Positions 33,015 to 41,625 of a stretch of 41,737 nt of DNA are shown in pieces. Under the pieces are notes generated by a model. The model did not search any database. It was not told where the DNA came from and saw only the letters and a program-made list of their open reading frames with translations. A program made the translations under genes and the position numbers. The stretch lies in assembly GCA_018396435.1 (NCBI GenBank), contig JAGTRG010000009.1, forward strand, positions 1-41,737. Direction: 5' to 3'. Position 1 is the stretch's first letter; each line of letters begins with the position of its first letter. This DNA comes from Candidatus Bathyarchaeota archaeon. GTDB taxonomy: Archaea; Thermoproteota; Bathyarchaeia; Bathyarchaeales; DTEX01.

Positions 33015-33024
33015 CTTTTAAGTG
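33015..33024 (+). promoter_or_regulatory. TATA box of the GH36 gene
   Basis: CTTTTAAGTG about 28 bp before a start near 33046. AGGTG at 33048-33052 could serve ATG 33058. Confidence 0.4.
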
Positions 33025-33051
33025 AAAAGGTAATTTCTACTAGTAATAGGT

Positions 33052-35190
33052 GTGAGCATGGATAAATTATCCTTCAGCGTTGAGGACTTAACCATAGAGA
33101 TAAAGTCTGTGACAGTTATCTTCGCTGATGGATCTAAATCAGCCTGCGAACATGATGGATCGCATATAGAGGATAAATGTAAAATTTATAGGTACCGATG
33201 CAGGGAAGCCCTTGTCAATATAAAAGTTGTTGCCGATGGGTCTTTCTGCATCCTCGGCTTTTCAGCAGCTTCCCTAAAGAACCTAAATTATAAGTTTCCG
33301 CTGGAGATTGAGATTGAGGCTGGGAAGCCATCTAAAGTCTTAGCGTTGACAACTCATAAGGACTCAGCCAAATACTACGCAGGTGCATTTGGGTATTATA
33401 ATCAATTTGCCATAGGTAAGGAGCCGAGGGGCCCCAAACCGCCTGATAATCCGGATTATCCCCCAAAGCTGGGTTATGTTGAGCATGAAGAACATATGCG
33501 CGGTTACCCATGCTGGGCTTACCCGGTGCTCTCAGAGGGTTCTGAAGGCGTACCCTACTATAGTATCTTTATGCTGGCTAATTATGGTGACAGATATATG
33601 GCTCTACTTACGCTCACGGATAAAACAACGGCGTATTTAGGACCAGGCTTAAGGCTTAGAATCTTCTCAGGAAAAAGCGCTAAGGATATTGAATTAAGCT
33701 GGATTGCGTCGATATCTGTTGATAAGGACCCCTACAGGGCCGTTGAGAATTGTGTTAACTCCGCATCTTCATTTGTAATATTTAAGCCTAGGAGAATGAA
33801 GAAGCAGCCTACGATAATGGAGAAGATTGGGTGGTGTTCTTGGAACGCTCTATTAACCGATGACTTATCCCATGAAAATATTATTAAAATAGTCAGCGGC
33901 CTGCTGAATAGAGGGCTTCGAATAGGCTGGGTTATGATAGATGATGGATGGCAGGATGAAGTGAGAAGGGAGGGTTGGCCGCGTAGAATTTTAAGGAGAT
34001 TATCCTCAAACGAGCGGTTCCCAGAAGGCATACGCGGCGTCGTTAACAGCCTAAAGGGGCTCGGCGTGGGTTCGGTGGGTTTATGGCACACAATAAACAT
34101 CCATTGGAGCGGCTTCGAGGAGGACTTATCCAAGGAGTTGGGAGTTAGAGGATACTTCTCGAAATTTAATGAAAGCTATGTTCCTCCGCCAAATATGAAC
34201 GAGGCATTTGAGTTTTACAGAAAGTTCTTTTCATGGGTTAAAAGTAATGGCGTAAACCTTGTTAAGGTGGATAATCAATGGGTTATCCACGCGTTATATC
34301 ACGAGGCATCGATGGTTGGAGAATCTGCCAAAAACGTTGAGCTTTCCATGCAGGCAGCTGCATATGCTAACGGTCTGGAAGTATTGAACTGTATGAGCAT
34401 GGTTCCGGAAGATTACAGCAATTTCCTATTCAGCAACATCATGAGGGTTTCAATGGATTACATACCCTTCTGGAAGGCTGATGCAAAGCTTCATACAATC
34501 TTCAGCTCATATAACGCCCTACTGTTCAGCCACATGGCATACCCAGACTACGATATGTTTATGTCATATGATCCATACGCAAAGGTTCACGCTGTTGCCA
34601 GAGTATTCAGCGGCGGCCCCGTCTATATAACGGATAGAGAACCCGATAAGACAGACATTGAACTGCTCAAGCGCTTTGTTCTGCCAGATGGAAGTCTGAC
34701 TAAAGTTGACAGCCCAGCACTGCCAACAAGCGACGTTTTATTCAGAGACCCATACAATGAACATGCGCTTCTAAAGTTAGCCTCGGAGGTTAATGGAAGC
34801 GTATCCGTCGCCGCATTTAACGTTAATAAGATGGGGGAGAAGATAGAGGATTCTATATCGCTTAATGCGCTACCCTTCCCCATTGAGTGCGAAGTTTATG
34901 CTTACTATAAAGTTTTCAGCGACGAGTATGGTCTGCTTAAGCGCAATGAAAAATTGAACTTATCTCTTGGCGAACTTGATGTGGAAGTAGTAAACCTGGT
35001 GCCAGTTAAGGATGATAAAGCGGTTATAGGGTTGAAGGAGTATCTCCTCCCACGATCCCTAGTGAGGGTCTTCCGGATGCCTGATGGAAGAACCATTGTT
35101 GAGAGCTTAGCCCAGGGCACACTTCTATACTATGCTGACGGCGCATTTAACGAGGTTAAAGTCAAAGAGGGCTCTATCACGAAAATATAA
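33052..35190 (+). CDS. GH36-type alpha-galactosidase / raffinose-synthase-like protein
   Basis: 712 residues from GTG 33052 (ATG 33058, with AGGTG before it, is equally likely). The N-terminal 240 residues are a beta-rich domain. The barrel starts with IGWCSWNALLTDDLSHENI (259-277) and VMIDDGWQDE (294-303). The nucleophile is Asp407 in LVKVDNQW, matching the KxDxQ signature of raffinose synthase/Sip1-like GH36, and Asp469 in SMDYIPFW is the likely acid/base. It lacks a signal peptide, so it is cytoplasmic and should act on imported alpha-galactosides. Hydrolase or transferase activity cannot be told apart here. It has its own repeat operator. Confidence 0.82.
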   Translation: MSMDKLSFSVEDLTIEIKSVTVIFADGSKSACEHDGSHIEDKCKIYRYRCREALVNIKVVADGSFCILGFSAASLKNLNYKFPLEIEIEAGKPSKVLALTTHKDSAKYYAGAFGYYNQFAIGKEPRGPKPPDNPDYPPKLGYVEHEEHMRGYPCWAYPVLSEGSEGVPYYSIFMLANYGDRYMALLTLTDKTTAYLGPGLRLRIFSGKSAKDIELSWIASISVDKDPYRAVENCVNSASSFVIFKPRRMKKQPTIMEKIGWCSWNALLTDDLSHENIIKIVSGLLNRGLRIGWVMIDDGWQDEVRREGWPRRILRRLSSNERFPEGIRGVVNSLKGLGVGSVGLWHTINIHWSGFEEDLSKELGVRGYFSKFNESYVPPPNMNEAFEFYRKFFSWVKSNGVNLVKVDNQWVIHALYHEASMVGESAKNVELSMQAAAYANGLEVLNCMSMVPEDYSNFLFSNIMRVSMDYIPFWKADAKLHTIFSSYNALLFSHMAYPDYDMFMSYDPYAKVHAVARVFSGGPVYITDREPDKTDIELLKRFVLPDGSLTKVDSPALPTSDVLFRDPYNEHALLKLASEVNGSVSVAAFNVNKMGEKIEDSISLNALPFPIECEVYAYYKVFSDEYGLLKRNEKLNLSLGELDVEVVNLVPVKDDKAVIGLKEYLLPRSLVRVFRMPDGRTIVESLAQGTLLYYADGAFNEVKVKEGSITKI

Positions 35191-35366
35191 GACCTATTCT
35201 TCTCTCTATGCATAAATTTAGATTCCTCGGTCTCTGAGATGTCGCCGAAAAACTTGTTTAGGTTTAGATAAGAAAAGGGAAATTTTACAGATTGTAGAAG
35301 CTGGTGAGGGCAGATGAAATGAGTCTTTAAATCAAAGTTTAAGCTAAATATCCTCGTTGAGAGTTT

Positions 35367-36146
35367 ATGGCGAAACGGGAAATTTATCCAGAAGTTTACG
35401 AAAACCCATTTTATTACGATGTGGCCTTCGGCTTCAGGAACATAGCCAAAGAAGTTGACTTCTTCGAGGAATGTATTAAAAGATTTTCAAAAATTAGGGT
35501 TAAACGTGTTCTTGACATTGGATGCGGACCAAGCCCCTACATGTTGGAGCTTGTCAAGCGGGGCTACTCTTTTGCGGGTTTAGATATAAGCAGGGCTATG
35601 CTAGATTATTCTTTGGAGAGAGGAAGGAGGGCTGGTGTTGAAATAGAGGTTATACATGCGGATATGCGCAACTTTAAAGTTAAGGAGAGTTTCGATTTTG
35701 CCTTTTGTATGCTCGGCTCTTTGAATGTTGAAACGAACAGCGAATTTCTCACTCATCTAGATTCGGTGGCGGCATGCTTGAAAAGGGGCGGCTTATATCT
35801 TTTAGATGGCGGTGTTCATTTTGACTGGACCGGGCTTGGAGGAGAAAGCTGGACTGTTATAAAGGATAGTTTGATTATAAATGTGAATTGGAGCGTTGTT
35901 CCTTTAAGTTATGTGGATCAGAAAGTGGTGGGGAGAATAACCCTTGAAGTAATAGAAGAGGAAAAAACTAAGGTTTTTATGACTGAAGAAGTTGGCAAGC
36001 TGATTTTCCCGCAAGAGTTTCTTGAACTTCTTAATAGAAACGGTAAATTTGAATTTCTCGGCTGGTTTAACAACTTTGACCTGAAACAGCCTTTGGAGAA
36101 GGCGGAAAAATTCAATAGACCAATGACATTGTTGAGAAGAAAGTGA
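35367..36146 (+). CDS. Class I SAM-dependent methyltransferase
   Basis: 259 residues. SAM-binding motif I is VLDIGCGPSPYMLELVKRG, followed by FAGLDISRAMLDYS with the acidic residue that binds the ribose, VIHADMRNF, and FDFAFCMLGSLNV. The C-terminal half has a beta-sheet insertion typical of small-molecule methyltransferases. Substrate unknown. A TATA-like CTTTAAAT at about 35325-35332 lies 35-42 bp before the ATG. The next gene starts 6 bp after its stop, so the pair is one operon. Confidence 0.85.
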   Translation: MAKREIYPEVYENPFYYDVAFGFRNIAKEVDFFEECIKRFSKIRVKRVLDIGCGPSPYMLELVKRGYSFAGLDISRAMLDYSLERGRRAGVEIEVIHADMRNFKVKESFDFAFCMLGSLNVETNSEFLTHLDSVAACLKRGGLYLLDGGVHFDWTGLGGESWTVIKDSLIINVNWSVVPLSYVDQKVVGRITLEVIEEEKTKVFMTEEVGKLIFPQEFLELLNRNGKFEFLGWFNNFDLKQPLEKAEKFNRPMTLLRRK

Positions 36147-36152
36147 TAATTC

Positions 36153-36965
36153 ATGAGGAAAAATATGAAACTTGGAAAAGATGCTTATGTGACTAAAGAC
36201 GACATTAAAAGGGGTCTACAGCAGCTTGGGCTAAAAAGGGGAGATATCGTTATAGTTCATAGCTCATTAAGCAGTTTCGGATTTGTGGAAGGTGGAGCTG
36301 AAACAGTGATCGATGCGCTTCTTGAAACAGTCGGTGAAGAAGGCACCGTTATAATGCCAACATATTCCACAAACCGAAGAAGAGTTAGGCGGAGCAGAAG
36401 AGAGATCGAACTTGGAGTAACTTGGAAATACAAAATCATGCATTATGATCCTAAGCGAACTTCATGCTGGACTGGGATAATTCCCGAAAGCTTTAGGAAA
36501 AGGCATAATGCTTTTAGAAGTCTTAACCCCACACATTCAATTGCTGCCATAGGATCTAGAGCAAAGGAAATAATTGAGGTTGCCAAAAACAGCGCAGATG
36601 AAGGCTACAAAAAGGTTCTTGAACTAGATGGTTATGTACTTCTTATAGGCACTGGATTAGACGTCTGTTCTGCGATGCACTTAGCTGAATCGCGTGTTCA
36701 ACTGCCTAGGAATATACTGGAAAAGATTCAGCCTCCTCAAGAGCTAATAAGAAAGTATGGTGAGGATTTGGGATGGCCAAGATGGGATATAGGCTTTGGA
36801 CCCTACCCGGACTTTGCTAAAATGGAGGAGCCCTGCAGAAAACATGGGATAATGAAAACTGCCAGAGTTGGAAAAAGCGAGATTAAGCTTTTACGGCTAA
36901 AGGAGCTAATAGATTTGTACGCGAAATATTTGGAGAAGAACCCCGATATCTTCTATCATCCTTAA
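36153..36965 (+). CDS. AAC(3)-family N-acetyltransferase
   Basis: 270 residues. Antibiotic_NAT fold: IVIVHSSLSSFGFVEGGAETVIDAL at about 32-56, GTVIMPTYS, RSLNPTHSIAAIG with the catalytic His, and LLIGTGLDVCSAMHLAE. The family acetylates amino groups with acetyl-CoA and includes aminoglycoside 3-N-acetyltransferases, but archaeal members are more likely to modify an amino-sugar or other small metabolite. Coupled to the methyltransferase upstream, so the two may decorate the same compound (inference). Start is ATG 36153, with ATG 36168 an alternative. Confidence 0.82.
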   Translation: MRKNMKLGKDAYVTKDDIKRGLQQLGLKRGDIVIVHSSLSSFGFVEGGAETVIDALLETVGEEGTVIMPTYSTNRRRVRRSRREIELGVTWKYKIMHYDPKRTSCWTGIIPESFRKRHNAFRSLNPTHSIAAIGSRAKEIIEVAKNSADEGYKKVLELDGYVLLIGTGLDVCSAMHLAESRVQLPRNILEKIQPPQELIRKYGEDLGWPRWDIGFGPYPDFAKMEEPCRKHGIMKTARVGKSEIKLLRLKELIDLYAKYLEKNPDIFYHP

Positions 36966-37102
36966 ATAAACTCCTTATCAGCAAAAGGGTTGTTTAAATC
37001 GAGGACAAGAAAAGTAGGATGCAAAAACACCGAGCTCTTTGACAAATTAGACTTTATTAGAAATCATCTTACCCCCGGAAATTTCCTCCTCTCCAACTTT
37101 CA

Positions 37103-38074
37103 TCAAACTGTTCTATTTACAGCGTCGACCAGACCAACGAAGGATTCTAGCTTTGGACTATATTGGTCATATGCTTCGCCTTCAAAGACGTAGACGGGCT
37201 GAAGATATCCCGCATTATTGAAGTATTGGAGCGTGATCCTTTGCACTGTCAGTTGTGTGAAAGCCCGCATGTTGATGATGCACTCAAGGTTCTCGGGTTG
37301 AGGGGGCGAAGGACTCGTCAAATAGCGCTTCAGAATCACAAGAGCTTCATCGACAGACTTGAGCTTGACGCTTCCATACGCTTCAAATTGAGGCAGATTC
37401 CTTGAGACTGTTACTATTTCTCCACTTTCACCGACCGCTACAAAAATGCCTAGACCGTACGCCTCGTAGCCTCCAATAGCAACCTTAAATGTTACTCCTA
37501 TAGCGAGGGGATCTCCATCAACCATAAGATAAGGCTTTGTCTCCACTTCAACAATATTTTCAGAGTACATGTTGTGAGCCGTAAGCCATCTCTTTGCTAT
37601 TGTGATGCAATCTTGCTCTGAAGGAAGGCTTCGGGGCAGTTGCAGATCGGTTTCCTTTGATAATAGTATGCTTCCATCCAGACCTATCTCTAATCTATGA
37701 GTTTCATTTATGTACGTGTAGACCTCCCTAGTTTCACCTGGATTAAGCGGGATGAGTTCGCCGTCAAAACCAAGCTGTTGAGCCATATTAGCAGCATAGA
37801 CGTCATCAACCTTGGGCTTAATAACCCTATAGATGGTCACTTCACTTGGAAAATCAGGGATTGAGCAGCCAACTACCACCGTTACTGGCGGGGCGTTAAC
37901 GATGCCTAGTTGATGTATCCCCTCGAAGACTGGCGGCAGGGGTGGTTTCTCCTTCTCGGTCGGCATGGATGACAGCTTAGACAAAACAAGAATGCTGGAT
38001 ATGACGACGAACGATAATATCAGAATCGCAAGCGACTTAGGTAGCAGTATTGAAGGAAGCTTCTTGCTTGACAT
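37103..38074 (-). CDS. Exported membrane-anchored protein of unknown function
   Basis: 323 residues. One N-terminal membrane segment (about 14-32, LAILILSFVVISSILVL) is followed by a proline-rich linker and an extracellular part of mixed beta/alpha. Repeated PepSY-like units can be seen (EQDCITIAKRWLTAH, SVDEALVILKRYL) and a late LQPVYVFEGEAYD, reminiscent of YycH/YycI-type sensor partners. No enzyme motif. It follows the smaller exported protein by 2 nt, so they are co-expressed. Not assigned. Confidence 0.65.
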   Translation of the reverse strand: MSSKKLPSILLPKSLAILILSFVVISSILVLSKLSSMPTEKEKPPLPPVFEGIHQLGIVNAPPVTVVVGCSIPDFPSEVTIYRVIKPKVDDVYAANMAQQLGFDGELIPLNPGETREVYTYINETHRLEIGLDGSILLSKETDLQLPRSLPSEQDCITIAKRWLTAHNMYSENIVEVETKPYLMVDGDPLAIGVTFKVAIGGYEAYGLGIFVAVGESGEIVTVSRNLPQFEAYGSVKLKSVDEALVILKRYLTSPSPPQPENLECIINMRAFTQLTVQRITLQYFNNAGYLQPVYVFEGEAYDQYSPKLESFVGLVDAVNRTV

Positions 38075-38076
38075 AT

Positions 38077-38583
38077 CTATTTTACCTCTATTGTTCCTCT
38101 TACATTCAGTTCCTTCCCTTCCACTTCGAACGCCAGAGCGAATGAGTATAATCCTGGAGTGACTTCCACATTACTAGCCGTGGGATTCCTTTTCGCCTCC
38201 CATTCAAGATAGAAAACATAGTCTTGGGGCGGGTTCTCTCCAGCAGCTAGCGTTCTGTGAGGCAGCCAAATATATACATTGTAAACCTTTTCTCCATTGG
38301 AGTTTGCTACAGTAAATCTTGCTAGATTAACATTCCAAGCTTTGGGTCCTGTAAGGTTAACTCTCATCTGGAGCGTTTCCCCGGTTTTCACGCTCGAACT
38401 TGAGAGAACGACATCTACCCTCAAACCCTCCAAGCTACTTGCGAATCTCGGACCGTTTAATTCCGCTGAAACGACAGTAAAAGATTGGTTAAACCTTTTA
38501 AGACTCAGTGCATTGCCAACTCCTATAACTGAGAGTACGACGAGAACTGTAAACGAGACAACCTTTTTCATTTTAGTCTCCAT
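38077..38583 (-). CDS. Small exported beta-sandwich protein
   Basis: 168 residues from ATG 38583, with AGAGGA 6 nt upstream, which favours this start over GTG 38607. A signal peptide-like MKKVVSFTVLVVLSVIGVGNA is followed by a beta-rich domain with NGEKVYNVYIWLPHRTLAAGE and YVFYLEWEAKRN, resembling the BsuPI/immunoglobulin-like pattern of extracellular binding or inhibitor domains. It probably partners with the downstream anchored protein. A TATA-like ATACAAAATATC near 38619-38630 would drive both. Function unknown. Confidence 0.6.
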   Translation of the reverse strand: METKMKKVVSFTVLVVLSVIGVGNALSLKRFNQSFTVVSAELNGPRFASSLEGLRVDVVLSSSSVKTGETLQMRVNLTGPKAWNVNLARFTVANSNGEKVYNVYIWLPHRTLAAGENPPQDYVFYLEWEAKRNPTASNVEVTPGLYSFALAFEVEGKELNVRGTIEVK

Positions 38584-38607
38584 TAGTAGTCCTCTAGAGT
38601 GGGTCAC

Positions 38608-38977
38608 CTTAATTATGTTGATATTTTGTATCCCCCAACTTAATTAACAATTCAAACTTACTTATATTTTTTTGTTCGTTCTCATATGATATATTTTTAA
38701 AGATCCACCTTTCACAGTAAACGATGAGACAGAGCTAACGCCCTAGATAAAGTCTACTCTTCCCCCTTCAAAGTTTGGGATTCAGCTACCTCTTGATTTT
38801 CTTGTGAAGAGTGAGTACGACCTTTTTCTGTCGCTTCTATTGCCAAAAGCCCTTCATAACATTGAGAAGTTGTCTGTCAGCAACTTCCTTTTTCGTATCC
38901 ATGCTATTTTCGCCCGGGATTCTCACGGTTCACGACGCCTAATGTTTTATAAATGAATGCCATAACGTCAGATAGCT
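38608..38977. other. Intergenic region between the exported pair and the decayed peptidase
   Basis: 370 bp. The first 60 bp are AT-rich promoter sequence of the exported pair. Further on, a minus-strand 21-codon stretch (38837-38902, MDTKKEVADRQLLNVMKGFW) continues in another frame as LLAIEATEKGRTH, possibly a frameshifted relic. I could not match it to the prolyl oligopeptidase C-terminus. Nothing else is seen. Confidence 0.4.
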
Positions 38978-39651
38978 CTAATATTTTCGTTGTTCGTTTT
39001 GCTCCGGAATCCCGCGGCCGCAGGCGATGAAGTCGTCGAAAACGTTTTGTTTCATCTCTCTCATGACTTTTCTATGCCATTCTTCGCCATATTCTTTACC
39101 ACCTCTAAGGTTGGCAGCCACGAAGGTGCCGTCATCTTCCAAGAATTGTATGACAAGGCTAGAAAGTCGCCTTTCCCATATAACAGATCCCAGCTCTTAG
39201 GTTCTTTCAACTTTCCTAAGTAAATATCGCTCTTTGTCCAGCCGAGACTTACACAAAGCAGAACCTTGCCACCTAGTGAACCTCACAAAGAGAATTGAAA
39301 GTCACTACAGTTGATGTTTCCGAGAAAAAAACATCAATGGTTGATGTTTCATGATAAGAATGACTGCCACTGATCTCTGGAGTCGATCAGGTCGTTCATG
39401 GGCCCATCTGGGGTAATTATTCTTATCTTGAAGCTTCGGTCATCACGCAAAAGAATGAAATGCCCTTTACTGCTTGTTCTAACTAGAAGAACGTAGGGAA
39501 TCATGTAGTAATGTTCGATTCTTAGTCTAAGTTTCTTAGAGAGGTCTTTAAGCTGTTTCCTTGCGGCTTTATTTCTTTCTGAAACCCAATTTTTCAACTT
39601 TGGATGTTGAAGGTTCTTCATCCACAAATAATAATCTGCCATATTAATCAT
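38978..39651 (-). pseudogene. Prolyl oligopeptidase (S9A) pseudogene, two remnants
   Basis: The upstream remnant (39349-39651) encodes 100 residues matching the family N-terminus: DYYLWMKNLQHPKLKNWVSE, then RIEHYYMIPYVLLVR and GHFILLRDD. The second remnant (38978-39196) reads in one frame VIQFLEDDGTFVAANLRGG and then KEYGEEWHRKVM and KQNVFDDFIA, the conserved sequence just before the catalytic serine region. The beta-propeller middle (roughly 300 residues) and everything from the catalytic Ser onward are missing. Intact enzymes are about 600-700 residues. A normal promoter for a functional gene is not evident. Family assignment is by memory of motifs, and both remnants agree in order and strand. 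Confidence 0.7.
39311..39350. repeat. Short repeats at the peptidase deletion scar
   Basis: TTGATGTTTC occurs at 39311-39320 and 39341-39350, 30 bp apart, with the inverse AAACATCAA at 39329-39337 between them. The block marks where the N-terminal peptidase remnant stops. Confidence 0.6.
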
Positions 39652-40001
39652 CGATGCGTCTCTGCTGAATGTTTAACCATTATTCTTCGCTTGCTATTTT
39701 GTAAATTTTGTTTTACTGTAAATTAATATTTTTCTTGTTTAAGTTTTTGTTAGTAGTGATTGCTGAATGGAGCGAATTATAATAATCGGCTTGTTAGAGA
39801 GGTTAACAGTATACCTGACACTAGGCCTCCCAAGTTCTTTCTTCTCAAGGAAAAATTCCATTCAACAATAAAGGAAAGAAAAATGGAATAAATATAATTC
39901 GCGCATAACGAAAGAAATTTAAATGATTGAATCTTAAAAAAGATTTGTAGGATGCTGTGCATCATGATTGTAGAATAGTAGCCCAGATGACCTATTTGCT
40001 C
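39652..40001. other. Intergenic region upstream of the MFS gene
   Basis: About 350 bp, AT-rich. Inverted pairs are visible: GCGAATTATA near 39772 with TATAATTCGC near 39893, and TGAATGGA with TCCATTCA inside them. A 40-residue minus-strand frame at 39739-39861 lies between the arms and is not supported further. No RNA gene recognised. Confidence 0.4.
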
Positions 40002-40028
40002 TTTATATAGCGTCCCTTTTTGGGTGAT
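40002..40028 (+). promoter_or_regulatory. Promoter and ribosome binding site of the MFS gene
   Basis: TTTATATA (40002-40009) is about 28 bp before the ATG at 40034, which would make the transcript nearly leaderless. A GGTGAT (40023-40028) also lies 5 nt before the ATG. Confidence 0.5.
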
Positions 40029-40033
40029 TTTTA

Positions 40034-41263
40034 ATGTTAAAGTATTTAAAGAAAGAGTTTAGCTTCGTGTCTGGAAACGTTTCTTTACTTGTGGTTGTTT
40101 GGGCAGTTACGGATTTCGCCCATCTCCTCCCTGGCACCTATTATTCGCTTTATGTTGAAGCTTTGGGCGCTTCACCTTTCTTAATCGGGGCAGTTTTGTC
40201 CGCATCATGGTTCACGATGGCTTTTCTACAACTTGTTGGTGGTTACTGGGCAGACAAGCGTGGTAGAAGAAGCCTTATTGTGAGTACATGTTTTTTGAGG
40301 GCAATTACATTTCTAATTTTTGCTGCAGCCCCAACATGGCACTATGTCCTTTTCGGCGAAATCTCGGTTGGCATATTGGCTATTTCTCAACCTGCATGGA
40401 TAGCGATCATTGCAGATTCATTACCTCCAGAGAAACGTGGTTTAGGCTATTCTCTTTCCATGCTTGCAGGCATCACTTCGATCTTTTCACCAGTTATCGC
40501 AGGAATATTATATTTAAAATATGGTCTGTTAAACGGCATGAGAACAGCTTACCTAATAGTTTCAGCATGCTGGCTTATTTGCGGATTAGTGCTTCTTAAT
40601 ATGAGAGAAACTTTAAGAGTTGAAGAGACCAGCGTTTCCTCAGAGGGATTATTTAGGGAGTGCCTTAGAGCCTTTAGGGAGTGCATAATTGTTTGGAGAT
40701 ACGTGCCGAAAACTATGCTACATCTTTTCCTTGTCTTTACACCCGTCACATTTTTTGTCCGAATGTGCATGCCTTATTACGTGCTTTATGCGAGAGAAGT
40801 TTTGAAAGTGAGCGAGACCCAATGGGCAATCTTACAGACTTTTTATTCCGCAATCTTTTATTGCCTATTACTTCCTATAGGCAAATTAGTAGACGCCTTC
40901 GGAAGGAAAAAACCTTTGATATTATCTTCTGCGTTCGGTGCTCTCGGAATGGCATTGTTTATACATGGCGACATGGTGGGATTATATATTTTCTTCGCAT
41001 TCTCAGCGATCTGTAACGTCTTGATCTTTACTGCGTATCCTTCCTTGCAGGCTGACTTAACCCCGAAAGAATATAGGGGAAAAGTGATGGGCTTTTCCAA
41101 TTTTACAGATTGTCTCCTGGGTTCCGGAGCGTTACTTTTAGGCGGTTTTCTATACGAGTCTATTTCTCCAGCATCCCCCTTCATTTCACTATTGATCGCA
41201 ATGATCCTTACGTTTGTGGCGACAGCCATTTTCATAAGAGAACCCGAAATAAAGGAAAAATAG
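40034..41263 (+). CDS. MFS transporter
   Basis: 409 residues with about twelve membrane segments. The loop 2-3 MFS signature is GGYWADKRGRRSLIV, with a second copy in the C-terminal half (GKLVDAFGRKKPLIL). The long central loop lies at about 190-225. It is a drug/metabolite:proton antiporter-type carrier by overall pattern, but the substrate cannot be assigned. It stands alone after the decayed peptidase gene, with its own promoter. Confidence 0.85.
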   Translation: MLKYLKKEFSFVSGNVSLLVVVWAVTDFAHLLPGTYYSLYVEALGASPFLIGAVLSASWFTMAFLQLVGGYWADKRGRRSLIVSTCFLRAITFLIFAAAPTWHYVLFGEISVGILAISQPAWIAIIADSLPPEKRGLGYSLSMLAGITSIFSPVIAGILYLKYGLLNGMRTAYLIVSACWLICGLVLLNMRETLRVEETSVSSEGLFRECLRAFRECIIVWRYVPKTMLHLFLVFTPVTFFVRMCMPYYVLYAREVLKVSETQWAILQTFYSAIFYCLLLPIGKLVDAFGRKKPLILSSAFGALGMALFIHGDMVGLYIFFAFSAICNVLIFTAYPSLQADLTPKEYRGKVMGFSNFTDCLLGSGALLLGGFLYESISPASPFISLLIAMILTFVATAIFIREPEIKEK

Positions 41264-41625
41264 GGTTTTTGGTTATGTTAAGGGGGATTTTGGAACATAA
41301 ATGTCTAAAGATGGGAACAAGAGTTACGTTTGCGAGAACAAAAGCTGCGCTGTAACAGAAGCCCCAGAAGCCCGCTTTAGCAAATCAGAGCCCTAGAAAT
41401 CCTAGTGGACGCTGTGAAGCATAGAAAAACTAGGGAGGGGGAACCCCTATGGGTCTCCGTCTCTCTCCATAAGCCGGCACAGAAGAAGACGAGCGGGCGC
41501 CATATATTCCTAGTCTTGTCAAGGAGGTACTGAGGCATGTCTGCGAGAAAGATAGGCCAATGTTTTTCCGAAAGCGTAAATATCTGAAAAGCATATAGAA
41601 ATAATATGAGGGTTAGCGGAAAAGT
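41264..41625. other. Intergenic region with coding-like fragments
   Basis: 362 bp. A 31-residue frame (41301-41396, MSKDGNKSYVCENKSCAVTE) contains two cysteines. In another frame, after 41380, a stretch reads RALEILVDAVKHRKTREGEP and continues about 30 residues to a TGA near 41533. They could be two parts of one frameshifted gene; I recognise neither. A TATA-like GCATATAG at 41591-41598 serves the next gene. Confidence 0.35.

Larger units (their letters stand above)
32441..33051. other. Long intergenic region before the GH36 gene
   Basis: About 610 bp without a convincing gene. A minus-strand frame at 32497-32769 has odd composition and no promoter. At 32813-32884 the minus strand reads KEASRGVNGIPLKDFIKLLT before a stop at 32810, a possible gene remnant. 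The repeat operator (32917-32969) and TATA (33015-33024) of the GH36 gene end the region. Confidence 0.5.

Noticed and set aside
38837-38902. 21-residue frame MDTKKEVADR... and its frameshifted continuation
   Set aside because: Too short, needs a frameshift, and could not be tied to the peptidase or any family.
38990-39223. Plus-strand 77-residue frame
   Set aside because: It is the antisense of the prolyl oligopeptidase fragment, which explains why it is open.
39739-39861. 40-residue minus-strand frame between inverted repeats
   Set aside because: No ribosome binding site and no recognisable sequence; the inverted repeats are only 8-10 bp and could be chance in AT-rich DNA.
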